Source: Spirochaetota bacterium
Lineage (GTDB): Bacteria; Spirochaetota; Brachyspiria; Brachyspirales; JACRPF01
Assembly (NCBI GenBank): GCA_038043445.1
Contig: JBBTBY010000054.1
Location: 1-64,000, forward strand
Reading direction: 5' to 3'
DNA length: 64,000 bases
The position numbers and the translations under genes were made by a program. Below are positions 46,781 through 56,135 of the stretch, piece by piece (position 1 is the stretch's first letter; the number at the start of each line of letters is the position of its first letter). The notes under the pieces were generated by a model. The model was not told the origin of the DNA. It did no database searches and saw nothing but the letters and a program-made list of their open reading frames with translations.

Positions 46781-48358
46781 ATGTATCGAAATGCCATTCT
46801 CGCAGGTATGTTCGTCGTTTCGACGATATTCGGTGCCGGCAAGCACTGGGATTCACACTTCCCGGTCGGCTGCTATCTCTACACCTATGTGTGGGAGCAG
46901 AATACCAATGCGCAGGTGCAGGACCTTTCTATCGCCGTCAAAAAGCTCGCATCGCTCGGATTCACCTACGTGTATCTCGGCGGCGTGAAGGATAATGCTC
47001 TTTGGAATACCATGCTGGAAATATGTGATGCCCACAGGATATCCATTATCCCGCAGCTTGACTTCGCATATATATCGTCTCCGGATGTGAGCAAAGTGCC
47101 TGCACGTGCAGCATTGGCCGCAGAATTCATCAAAAAATACAAGGATCATCCGTCTGTCGCTGCATTCAGCGTGAAGGAAGAGCCCTCGCCGGACTATCTT
47201 CCCGCTATCAAAGAGTACTATACGATTGTACTTCGCGAAGTGCCCGATGCTCCCCTCATGCTCCTGCACAACTCCCTTCCTGCGATACAGCAGATGAAGC
47301 CGCCGTATCCGCGCATCTCGGGAACCGACCGCTACTGCTTCTGGTGGGAATGGGGTACGGCAGGCAACCGCGCCACGCCCCGCTCAGCGCTTCGGTGGTT
47401 CCATACGCAGATGGATGCGTTCTACCAGAGCAGCGCCCAACAGAACGCGGAATTCCACGCGGTATTCACGGCAAATACGCTTGAAGGATTCCGAACGACG
47501 AACAAGGTCCGTACGATGTTCTATCCGTCATCCATCGCAGAGGACACGAGACAGACTTTGTTCGAACGGGTACTGAAATTGGCGAATTCGACGGATCAGG
47601 GCTTTTATCGGATAAGCGAAGATATCGTCGGGTACTGGAAATACTATCGCCCGCCGGAGAACTGTGTTCGTGCCATGGCATGGCTCTCCGTAATGGAAGG
47701 TGCACGCTCGATATCGTCGTGGTCCTACGGTCCGCTGCGCGAGGATATGCGGAATTTTGCGCACCGGAGCTCGAACGCATCACAGCAGCGTGAGTATATT
47801 ACACCCATCTCAGGATGGGATATGTCCGGCACTTCCGCGCTCAATGAGTACAGTGCATTTGCCCGCGAGATACAACGCTACGCACCGCTGTTACGTGCCT
47901 TGAAAAAGGAAACGACGCGCATCATCGGTACGCCTGCGGGGCATGAAACGGTGACCACGGAACGACCGACGTCCCCGGTCATCACGGTGCAGGAAACCGA
48001 TGTCGTATGGCGTTCTTTCACCGTGAGCGGATACACCGGAAAGGTCATTATTATCGTGAATACCGCGGTCGGGACCTGGTGCAGCGGGCGTTCTCCCGAC
48101 CAATTGTCAGCAGCCGATACATTCCGGATCGACGAGAAGGGGGAAGTTATTGACTATACGCCGAATACTGCAGCACGGACCATCCGCGCTGCCGCTGCCG
48201 ACAGCTTTGGCTGTGTTGACCTTCGCACGGGGGAGATCGTCTCGGACAGTAACGGCGCACTGACACTTTCCGTCGAACCGGGAGGTGCCGATCTGCTCTT
48301 CATTTCGCCGCGCTCGAATGATGAAGATAAACGTTTGCGCAAGCAGTTCGGTCTATAG
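46781..48358 (+). CDS. Secreted TIM-barrel glycosidase-like protein
   Basis: 525 residues with signal peptide (MYRNAILAGMFVVSTIFGAG). The barrel reads HWDSHFPVGCYLYTYVWEQN, KKLASLGFTYVYLGGV, YKDHPSVAAFSVKEEPSPDY and LLHNSLPAI, so the Glu of VKEEPSP is a likely acid/base, as in GH5/GH2-type barrels. After about residue 400 the sequence is a C-terminal beta domain (VIIIVNTAVGTW, LTLSVEPGGADLLFI). GGAGG precedes the start. Exact family not determined. Confidence 0.68.
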   Translation: MYRNAILAGMFVVSTIFGAGKHWDSHFPVGCYLYTYVWEQNTNAQVQDLSIAVKKLASLGFTYVYLGGVKDNALWNTMLEICDAHRISIIPQLDFAYISSPDVSKVPARAALAAEFIKKYKDHPSVAAFSVKEEPSPDYLPAIKEYYTIVLREVPDAPLMLLHNSLPAIQQMKPPYPRISGTDRYCFWWEWGTAGNRATPRSALRWFHTQMDAFYQSSAQQNAEFHAVFTANTLEGFRTTNKVRTMFYPSSIAEDTRQTLFERVLKLANSTDQGFYRISEDIVGYWKYYRPPENCVRAMAWLSVMEGARSISSWSYGPLREDMRNFAHRSSNASQQREYITPISGWDMSGTSALNEYSAFAREIQRYAPLLRALKKETTRIIGTPAGHETVTTERPTSPVITVQETDVVWRSFTVSGYTGKVIIIVNTAVGTWCSGRSPDQLSAADTFRIDEKGEVIDYTPNTAARTIRAAAADSFGCVDLRTGEIVSDSNGALTLSVEPGGADLLFISPRSNDEDKRLRKQFGL

Positions 48359-48382
48359 AAAATAAATTCACGGGAGTCAGCA

Positions 48383-51007
48383 ATGAGAAACGTATTTCTG
48401 ATGATGCTTCTGTCAGCAATGTGTTTCGGGCTTGAAGAGAAAAAGCCCGCGGCGAAAGAAGGCTTCATCCATTACCGCTACTACAACGGTTTCGAGGAAG
48501 CGGAAGATGCATCGTTCAAACAATGGGCGAAGAACAGCGATGTCACCGTGAATTTCATGGGCGTGACCGATGAAAGATCAGCGGGCGGAAAAAAAAGCTT
48601 TAAGATCGATATCACGTTCAATTCCGGCTCATATTACTACGTATCGCTGCCGCTCAATGTTCCCTGCGAAGGCGACATCGTCTTCAAATGCTCACTATAC
48701 ATCGATAAAGCGAGCACGGTACGCGCCATACCCGGCCTCGATTTCCAATTCCCGCCGACGAAGGATTCCGGCGTGTACCGCTGCCAGGAAAAGGATACGG
48801 TGAATGCATGGATGCATTATCGCGACGAGGGGGCAGTCAGTGGGGCAAAAAAAAGCTCGCTCTCGTTCTTCCGCAAGGCGAATACGCCCGGGCTTAACCC
48901 TGATACCGGCGGCAAAGTGATAGACCTCATCGGCATCATGATAACCGGCGGGGCACCCGGAAAACGCATCATCGCGTACATCGACGAGGTGGAGCTGCAT
49001 GGTACCGTGCCCGACCCAGCGGCATACAAGAAGATCTATGAATCACGTATCGCCTCAGGGAAAGTGGAATCGCGCGAACGTGCCGCGCGCTGGCAGTCCG
49101 ATCTTACTGCGCTTAAGCCGCTCTTCGATGTTCCGGTCAAACCGGGATACGGCGAATCGTATAAGGCTGCCGTGCTCAGCGAGCTTGCCGCGGTGTCAGG
49201 CATCGTTGCCGATATGATCGCGCGCGATACGGTATCGTTCGATATTGAACCGCGCATCCGTTTTCTCATGACCGCCGCACCGGAGATAAAGGAAAATCTC
49301 AGGCGGCTTTCCGCGAAAGAGGCATCCGGCATGGTGATACACATGGTCGATCCTGCCGGCCAATACATGGTACTTCCGGACACGAAGATCATTCACGGCA
49401 CGATAAGCGCACAGGTAAGCGCTGTCATGTGCAAAAATGAATTTGAATCGGCGAGTTTCGTCGTTACTGCGCTCGATGAGCTTTCTGACCTGAGTGTATC
49501 ACTATCCGATCTCAACGGACCTGCGGTGTATCCCGCATCGAAGGCGGATATCAAGCTCGTGAAATGCTGGTATCAGGTGGCCTATGACCCGCTCTCGCCG
49601 ATAAGTGCCCGCCCGAAGACAGCGGCGCTCTATCCCGAGCTTCTCCTCAACGACGATGCGCTCGTAAAGGTCGATACCGTATCATCGAACAATCACCTGC
49701 GCATAGGAAGTGACTATCAGCTCGTGTCGACACGGAAATTCGGCGCGCTCGGGAGATGGACGCCGTCGGTCGATGAGTACCCGGTTCGCGACAGCGCCGT
49801 GCTGAAACCGGTGACCATTCCACAGGGAAAGAATCAGCAATTCATCATCACCTTCCGCCCGGCCGATACTCCTGCGGGCATGTACAAAGGAACACTCACG
49901 CTCTCGGCGGGAAGCGTGAAGAAAGTACTGAACGTAGCATTGACCATGCTCGACTTTTCGCTCGTGAAGCAGGAGAACTTTATCTCTTCCGCTTACTATG
50001 TCGCACGGCTCGATCCGACGGACAAGGGGACAGTGTCCTCCGAGAGTAAAAGCGAGCAGCAGTACTTCATCGATATGAGCAATATGGCCGCGTACGGCAT
50101 CGATAACCCCACCGTGTACGAGAAATTCATGCCCGATCCCGCGCCATTCGAGAAGGCGCTCATGCTCCGCGCCAAGGCCGGCATCGACAACTCCGTGATA
50201 TTCTCGCTCGGTGTGACGACAGGCGCTGCGGGCACCGAAGCGGGCGACAAGTCCATCATCGAGGGGGCGATACGCGGACGGGAAATAGCCGCTAAGTACG
50301 GATGCAAAGAATTCTTTGTGTACGGCATTGATGAAGCCGTCGGCGATCGCGTGATGAAACAGCTTAAGGTATGGGAAGAGCTAAATAAGCTCGGGATAAA
50401 AGTGTTCGTCGCCGGATACCCGGGCGGCATGAAGGGCGTCGCGCATGCATTGAATGTCTGCGTGAGCGCGTTCGCTGCCGGCGCGGGCATTGACCGCGAT
50501 GAGGTGTCGCTTTTCCACAAGAACGGCAATCGACTTGTGTCGTACAATGACCCGCAGATAGGCGTCGAAGACCCGTATATCTATCGGAAGAATTACGGCA
50601 TCATGCTCGCTGCGTACGGCATCGACGGAGCGATGGACTATGCGTATCAGCATTCTTTCGGGAATATCTGGGATGATTTCGACGATTTTACGTACAAGGA
50701 CCATGTGTTCGCGTATCCGACCGCCGACGGTGTGGTGAACACCGTACCGTTCATCGGCTATCGCGAGGGGATGGATGACATGCGTTATGTCGCAACGCTC
50801 AGAAAAGCCATTGTTGCGGCAAATGCAAAAGACGATGCAAAAGCTGCTGCCGCGCAAAGTGTGCTCGACGGCATCCTCAAAGCCTTCAACGATTCCGGCA
50901 ACGGCGATGAGTACGTCACAAGCCGCTTCGGCAATGGCGCATACATCGATCTCGGTGCACAGCGCACGGCTATCATTCAGGCGATACGATCGCTCAATTA
51001 CCGCTGA
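48383..51007 (+). CDS. Secreted DUF4091-like carbohydrate-active protein
   Basis: 874 residues, signal peptide (MRNVFLMMLLSAMCFGLEE). An N-terminal beta-sandwich (about 25-210, ending IIAYIDEVELHG) resembles carbohydrate-binding domains. A helical part follows, then a beta-sandwich (AVMCKNEFESASFVVTALDE, FIITFRPADTPAGMYKGTLTL) and a barrel with FFVYGIDEAVGDRVMKQL and YREGMDDMRYVATLRKAI, matching the DUF4091/GH123-like arrangement of the 37842-40748 protein. IDEAV takes the place of IDEPN. 24 bases after the previous gene; acts outside the cytoplasm on an unknown glycan. Confidence 0.75.
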   Translation: MRNVFLMMLLSAMCFGLEEKKPAAKEGFIHYRYYNGFEEAEDASFKQWAKNSDVTVNFMGVTDERSAGGKKSFKIDITFNSGSYYYVSLPLNVPCEGDIVFKCSLYIDKASTVRAIPGLDFQFPPTKDSGVYRCQEKDTVNAWMHYRDEGAVSGAKKSSLSFFRKANTPGLNPDTGGKVIDLIGIMITGGAPGKRIIAYIDEVELHGTVPDPAAYKKIYESRIASGKVESRERAARWQSDLTALKPLFDVPVKPGYGESYKAAVLSELAAVSGIVADMIARDTVSFDIEPRIRFLMTAAPEIKENLRRLSAKEASGMVIHMVDPAGQYMVLPDTKIIHGTISAQVSAVMCKNEFESASFVVTALDELSDLSVSLSDLNGPAVYPASKADIKLVKCWYQVAYDPLSPISARPKTAALYPELLLNDDALVKVDTVSSNNHLRIGSDYQLVSTRKFGALGRWTPSVDEYPVRDSAVLKPVTIPQGKNQQFIITFRPADTPAGMYKGTLTLSAGSVKKVLNVALTMLDFSLVKQENFISSAYYVARLDPTDKGTVSSESKSEQQYFIDMSNMAAYGIDNPTVYEKFMPDPAPFEKALMLRAKAGIDNSVIFSLGVTTGAAGTEAGDKSIIEGAIRGREIAAKYGCKEFFVYGIDEAVGDRVMKQLKVWEELNKLGIKVFVAGYPGGMKGVAHALNVCVSAFAAGAGIDRDEVSLFHKNGNRLVSYNDPQIGVEDPYIYRKNYGIMLAAYGIDGAMDYAYQHSFGNIWDDFDDFTYKDHVFAYPTADGVVNTVPFIGYREGMDDMRYVATLRKAIVAANAKDDAKAAAAQSVLDGILKAFNDSGNGDEYVTSRFGNGAYIDLGAQRTAIIQAIRSLNYR

Positions 51008-51014
51008 GGGAACG

Positions 51015-51818
51015 ATGCCGTACCCGTTCACCTCGATCTATTTCGACGACCCGATAGAGCCCTTGCGCGCGATCGATGTGTTCATGCCGAAGAAGGTGTC
51101 GCGGAATGCCGCGCTCTTCTTCGTGCACGGCGGCGGCTGGCGCGCGGGTTCGCGCTCCGGGTATCACGCGATCATGCGTGCGTTCAACGCCGAAGGCTTC
51201 ATCTGCGCGGGTACGGATTATCGATTGTCCGGCGTGACGCTCATCGATCAGCTCACCGATATCCGTCACGGCTATGATGTTTTCGTGAGCGAATTGAAGC
51301 GAATGAACATCGCTCCGTGCATCATCACCTATGGCGGTTCGGCAGGTGCGCATCTTGCGGCACTGCTCTCGTTCGCCAAGCCGGGAGCATGCGGGGAATC
51401 ACTCTCGTTCCGGGGCTATTCTCCCGTCAATGCATGGACACCTCCCGCCGCGACAATGCTTTCCGCGTTCACGCCGTTCTTTACGCCGTGGGACGATATT
51501 TTCCCCGGCATATGGGCGAGCATGCAGGACATCGCCGGTGCTTCATTCGCAGATGACCCCGCGCGGTACGAACGCTTCTCGCCGATAATGTATGTCGGTG
51601 CAGATACGCCGCCGGTGTTCGTGTCGCATGCACAGAACGAGCATATGTTCCCGTACGAGAATCTCATGCGCTTCGAAGAAAAGATGACATCGTTCGGAAA
51701 GCATGTCGAAATAAGAACGTATGCGAATACGGAACACGGGTTCTTCTATGATGTGACGCGCCGCCAGCAGAAAGAGGTGTTCCATGATATGCTTGGCTAC
51801 ATCGGAGGCTTATCATGA
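51015..51818 (+). CDS. Alpha/beta-hydrolase fold esterase
   Basis: 267 residues, no signal peptide. HGGGWRAGS gives the oxyanion hole, YGGSAGAHLAAL the nucleophile, and NTEHGFF the catalytic His, with Asp likely in the preceding VSHAQNEHMFPYENLM region. It is a second member of the HSL/carboxylesterase type in the window (compare 31431-32222). GAGGGAACG before ATG 51015 sets the start; the frame from 50775 would overlap the DUF4091-like gene. Overlaps the next gene by four bases. Confidence 0.86.
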   Translation: MPYPFTSIYFDDPIEPLRAIDVFMPKKVSRNAALFFVHGGGWRAGSRSGYHAIMRAFNAEGFICAGTDYRLSGVTLIDQLTDIRHGYDVFVSELKRMNIAPCIITYGGSAGAHLAALLSFAKPGACGESLSFRGYSPVNAWTPPAATMLSAFTPFFTPWDDIFPGIWASMQDIAGASFADDPARYERFSPIMYVGADTPPVFVSHAQNEHMFPYENLMRFEEKMTSFGKHVEIRTYANTEHGFFYDVTRRQQKEVFHDMLGYIGGLS

Positions 51819-52867
51819 GACATGTCATAGTCGCAGCGTTGACGGCCGTTTTCACCTTGTGTGCCGAGGTCCCCGCACACCGCCTTCACGGCATCATCTG
51901 GCTTGCCGGTTTCACCGACCGGTTCGGCGATGCAACGTCCCTTGAGCGGCATCTGCCGTTCGTTACCGGGACGCTCGCATCGAACACGTACATCGACGGC
52001 GTGTACATCGCATTGCGCTGGGATGACTTTGAGCCGACGAAGGGTGACTACAAATGGGACCGCCTGGACAGCGTGATCGACTGTGTACGGAAAGCGGACC
52101 GTTTCTACAAACTTGTCCTCGATCCGGGCGTCGATACCCCCGACTATGTGTATGACGAGGGGGCTACCGCGTTCGTCATATCCGACGAGGAACAATCGAA
52201 GCAGCCGGGAAAGAAGCAGAACCGCGAAGACCGCATACCCCTCCCCTGGGACCCGATATTCCGGACCAATTTCGTTCGCGTGCTCAGTGCGATCGCTGAC
52301 CGCTATGGAAGCGATGAGAAATTCGCAGCAACTGCGATAACCGGTGTTTCGCATCGCTACAGCGAGACGCATCTGCCCAAGAACGTCGCGCAGTGGAAAA
52401 AATACGATAATGTCGAAGCGAAGGTGCGCGAGTCGCTCATCTATTACGTGGACCTTTTCGCGACGCTGTTCCCGCGGCAGGCGCTCTGCTACGAGATCGC
52501 CGTGCCCTTCAGCGGCATGGAACAGGCCCTCAGGGATTCAATTGCACATGCGGTAACGCGGTATCCGTCATCGATATCCCTGCAGAACAATCAGCTGAGC
52601 GGTAAGAACGACAATACGCGCAATCCGACGTATCGCATCATCTGCGAATACAAGGACGTGAAGAACGGTTTTCAGAACGTATCCTGTCTCACGCCGCCGT
52701 GTTCGACAGCGGATGGACGTCAGGGGGATATGATGCAGACGATAAGCAATTACGTGAACGCCGAAGCGGAATATCTTGAGGTCTGGTACATAGACGGGGC
52801 TACGACGGCTACGACACGATCGCTCCGCGATGCCATTGATGCAGCGTATGCTCAGAAAAAACGATAA
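51815..52867 (+). CDS. Secreted TIM-barrel protein, GH42-like in part
   Basis: 350 residues, signal peptide (MRHVIVAALTAVFTLCAEV). Opening strands HGIIWLAGFTDRFG and YIDGVYIALRWDDFEPTKGDYKWDRLDSVID are like the N-terminal part of GH42/GH5-type barrels. GVSHRYSETHLPKN holds a Glu that could be the acid/base, and a conserved second Glu may be that in YLEVWYIDG. Translationally coupled to the esterase. Family not firmly assigned. Confidence 0.65.
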   Translation: MRHVIVAALTAVFTLCAEVPAHRLHGIIWLAGFTDRFGDATSLERHLPFVTGTLASNTYIDGVYIALRWDDFEPTKGDYKWDRLDSVIDCVRKADRFYKLVLDPGVDTPDYVYDEGATAFVISDEEQSKQPGKKQNREDRIPLPWDPIFRTNFVRVLSAIADRYGSDEKFAATAITGVSHRYSETHLPKNVAQWKKYDNVEAKVRESLIYYVDLFATLFPRQALCYEIAVPFSGMEQALRDSIAHAVTRYPSSISLQNNQLSGKNDNTRNPTYRIICEYKDVKNGFQNVSCLTPPCSTADGRQGDMMQTISNYVNAEAEYLEVWYIDGATTATTRSLRDAIDAAYAQKKR

Positions 52868-52880
52868 GGAGCGCTCATAC

Positions 52881-55688
52881 ATGTTCCGGAACTATATCGC
52901 CTTTCTGATCTTTGCATTTTGCTCCCTGGCAGCCGACATACCGTCATATCTATCGGAAGCATCGGTCAGGAACGGCGGATTCGACAACGGCGTCAAGGAG
53001 TGGACGGCTGTCTACAGCGAACGCGGCGAGATGACGACGGTAGAGGACGGCGGGCCATGTCTTTCAGTGAAGACGACAGCGGCGAACTATTTTTTCTATA
53101 ACAACACCGAGATACCGCTCACGCATCGGCGTCTTGTCGTCACGTTCCGAGCGAAGGGAAAGGGACCGCTCAATTTCTATCAGCTCCTTTTCGACGCAGC
53201 AAAAAAAGGCGTGAACACGCCGGGCATCATGACGATAGCACCGCTCTCTATCACGCTTACGCCCGAATGGAAAGAATATTCCATCGCGCTTTCCGTCGGA
53301 AGCATGGGCGTGATGATGAAGCCGTATTTTTTGCTCTCGCAGGCGCAGAGCGAACTCGTTCTTGATAACGTCTCCGTATACTATGACACGAGGAGCGACG
53401 ACGATGTGCACCGCGAAGCGCTGAAAGCGCATGCAACGAAATATGTCGATGCCCCTGCGGTACGAACACCGAGATTTTCCGGTGACATCATCGACAACGA
53501 CGGGCTCCTCTACCGGATCACGCTCACGAAGAACGGCGATATCGCCGGGCGTTTCGCCGTCGAGGGCGGCATCGCGGGGATGACAGGCGGGCGGCGGAAA
53601 CATGCGGAAGCGGAAGTGGCCGTACGCATACGCACAAACGGCGATGATGTTTCATATGAGATAAAGGTAACGCCGAATGCCGGATACGGCGTCTTCGAAG
53701 TGGAATATCCTCTGCTCGTGCTGAAACCGATATCCGGTGCAGCGCATGATCGTCTCATCGTGCCCAATCAGTCCGGCGTCATCATCGATGATCCGTTCAG
53801 TGCCGAAAAGAGCGGACGCGGATCGCCGCATCGGTTCGGGAAATATATCTGGTACGGGACCTACGGAACGACGGCGCAGTCGATGCAGTGCGTGCTCTAT
53901 GAGAACGGCTCCGACGGCATCATGCTTTGGGCGAAGGACGGCGAGGGATACATAAAGGATTTTGAAGTATCGTTGAACATCGCCGCATCATATCCCGGGG
54001 ACGGCATACGCGCATCCGTGCACCACTATCCCGCCAACACCGGAGCCGCGAGGACATCGTGGACGTCGCCGTATCCGGTAGTGACAACACGCTATCATAA
54101 CGGCTGGCAGCGGGCCGCAAAGATATACCGCGACTGGGCCCTCACGCAGACGTGGTGCGCGGGCGGCGGCATTCTCGATCGTGTAAAACGCGGCGAACTT
54201 TCCGCGTGGCTCGCGAATAATCCGTTCTGGCTCATCGCCATCAATGAGAACACCTATGACATGCTCGCGAAATACACGGAGCTTTTCCCTGGTGTCGAAT
54301 TCTCCGTATTTCTCACGCAGTGGCAGCGCTGGCCTTTCGATACCGGCAACCCCGATTACTTCCCGCCGAAGAACGAGGAGGGGTATCGCCGACTCATCTC
54401 GCTTCAGAAGAACAGGATGCATTTCTTCCCGTACATGAACATGATCGCGTTCGATAATTCGTTCGATCATGACGCCAATAACAATGCGCTCTCGAAATTC
54501 AAGGCGTCGTTCGCACAGCCGTGTTCAGCCGTGCTGATGTCGAGCGAATCGGCGGCGTCGGTGCCCCATTACGTGAACTATCAGGAGTTCTGGGGACGCG
54601 ATGGAAAGAAGACCGAGGAGCTCAAACAGATGCTCCGTACCGCGTGGAATGGCCCTGTGGACGAGAGCATCATTACGCAGATACGCTCGGACTGGATGAC
54701 GATATACTCGTATGAGAAAGAAGCGCTCGTGAAAAAGCTCACCCATGCGTGGGGCAGGGATGCGTCTGTCATCGATGCGATACGGGTGAAGAACGAATTC
54801 AAACCGCTCTGCCGCGCCGATGTGCGCTGGCGTGAATACTTCATCGGACTTGCGTCGCAGAACCTCACGGGTTACGGTACGGACGGACAGTATCTCGATC
54901 AGTCATCGGTGGGCGGCATGTTCGCCTGCTGGTCGACCGATCACGGGCATGCGCCGGGTTTCGGTACGAACCATCTCAATGGTACACGCGCTTTCTTCAC
55001 GGGCATTCATGAGAAGAACCGCGGCAAGGCGCTCAAGGGCGAAGCGATCTGCGAATATTTTATCGGTGCCGTCGAGGAAGCGCATTGTCAGATGCCGGAA
55101 TTCCACCGCGCGAAGCTCATACCGCTCTTCCAGACGGTGTATCACGGTTACATTTCGCACATGGCGTGGGATATAACGCCGCCCTCGTTCGCGAACATGA
55201 ACGATCTGACCGCGGCGGTATCGCTCATGCTGCACTACGGATATAAGATCGGCTTTGCGACGCTCGAACCGTATCTGAAGCTCATCTCGCCCGAGCAGGA
55301 GCGGTTCGCGCTGCCGTATTTCAAACAGGCGGTGAAGATCATGCTCGCCACCATGGATACGTTCTGCTACGGCGAACGCCTCGCCGACCCTGTCGTCACA
55401 GGAAGCCCCTGGCATGAAGTATCTTATTATCAGGACGCGTCGGGGACGAAGACGGTGAAGGCGGTTCGCCCTGTCGTTGAAGCATCGTGCTGGCGTTCGC
55501 TCGACGGGAAAAAGGCGATGTTTTTCGTTTCGAACAGCGGCGACAAAGCGGTCACCGTAACACTGGCGTCCGCTGATATCCAAGGCGGAACGCTCGCCGA
55601 CATCGACGGGGGAACGGTACCGTACAGCGGTCAATGCACGGTCACGATGAGGCCGTTCTCTCTGCGCGCGTTCATTGCGGGAAAATAG
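52881..55688 (+). CDS. Large secreted glycosidase-like protein (possibly DUF6259 family)
   Basis: 935 residues with signal peptide (MFRNYIAFLIFAFCSLAADI). A CBM-like sandwich (SVRNGGFDNGVKEWTAVY, SELVLDNVSVYYD) occupies the first 190 residues. The core has SVFLTQWQRWPFDTGNPDYF, RMHFFPYMNMIAFD, GYGTDGQYLDQSSVGG and GHAPGFGTNHLNG, typical of large uncharacterised proteins in PVC bacteria; from memory this resembles DUF6259. TDGQYLDQ could hold catalytic Asp residues. AAGGAG sets the start at 52881. Substrate unknown. Confidence 0.7.
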   Translation: MFRNYIAFLIFAFCSLAADIPSYLSEASVRNGGFDNGVKEWTAVYSERGEMTTVEDGGPCLSVKTTAANYFFYNNTEIPLTHRRLVVTFRAKGKGPLNFYQLLFDAAKKGVNTPGIMTIAPLSITLTPEWKEYSIALSVGSMGVMMKPYFLLSQAQSELVLDNVSVYYDTRSDDDVHREALKAHATKYVDAPAVRTPRFSGDIIDNDGLLYRITLTKNGDIAGRFAVEGGIAGMTGGRRKHAEAEVAVRIRTNGDDVSYEIKVTPNAGYGVFEVEYPLLVLKPISGAAHDRLIVPNQSGVIIDDPFSAEKSGRGSPHRFGKYIWYGTYGTTAQSMQCVLYENGSDGIMLWAKDGEGYIKDFEVSLNIAASYPGDGIRASVHHYPANTGAARTSWTSPYPVVTTRYHNGWQRAAKIYRDWALTQTWCAGGGILDRVKRGELSAWLANNPFWLIAINENTYDMLAKYTELFPGVEFSVFLTQWQRWPFDTGNPDYFPPKNEEGYRRLISLQKNRMHFFPYMNMIAFDNSFDHDANNNALSKFKASFAQPCSAVLMSSESAASVPHYVNYQEFWGRDGKKTEELKQMLRTAWNGPVDESIITQIRSDWMTIYSYEKEALVKKLTHAWGRDASVIDAIRVKNEFKPLCRADVRWREYFIGLASQNLTGYGTDGQYLDQSSVGGMFACWSTDHGHAPGFGTNHLNGTRAFFTGIHEKNRGKALKGEAICEYFIGAVEEAHCQMPEFHRAKLIPLFQTVYHGYISHMAWDITPPSFANMNDLTAAVSLMLHYGYKIGFATLEPYLKLISPEQERFALPYFKQAVKIMLATMDTFCYGERLADPVVTGSPWHEVSYYQDASGTKTVKAVRPVVEASCWRSLDGKKAMFFVSNSGDKAVTVTLASADIQGGTLADIDGGTVPYSGQCTVTMRPFSLRAFIAGK

Positions 55689-55738
55689 GGATCCCAGCTG
55701 AAGGGAATGCCGGTCGCTGTAATGCAACGGAGCTCAAC

Positions 55739-55951
55739 ATGAAAGCACAGCCGAACATACTCTGGATATGCGCCGAGCATCACGGCATGCCGATGGGAGA
55801 GCTCTATGATCTTGAACATGATCCCGGCGAATTCGAGAACCGCTGGGACGACCCCTCGTTCGCCGACGTTCGCTACGACATGATCAGACGCTGTTTCGAT
55901 GCGCGCATCTTCACCATGGACCCATTGCCCGGCCGACAGGGGCCGTTTTGA
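55739..55951 (+). pseudogene. Type I sulfatase reduced to its N- and C-terminal ends
   Basis: A 70-residue frame. MKAQPNILWICAEHHG is the opening of a formylglycine sulfatase, and MGELYDLEHDPGEFENRWDD followed by RYDMIRRCFDARIF is its C-terminal end. In a full enzyme about 400 residues, including the C-x-P/S-x-R modification site and metal ligands, would lie between. The two ends are joined in frame near 55785-55795. Without the active site this cannot be functional. Confidence 0.72.
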
Positions 55952-56135
55952 TGGGACGCAGGCGTGCCATACTGGAAGCGCCGATGTGCTTCCGCACCTG
56001 TCTGCGGCGCTGGATCGGACAAGCAGAGCATTATTTCGGCATGCTGAAATATCCAGTATTTTTGCAGGAAAGTACATTCACTTTCCGCCGCCTGTCGCTA
56101 TCATATTCGCATACTTCAAGCACCTCGGAGGACTT

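Noticed and set aside
55952-56135. Coding frame between the sulfatase remnant and the oxidoreductase
   Set aside because: The long frame through this region has no protein-like sequence before GTG 56136, and the ribosome site lies directly before that codon.
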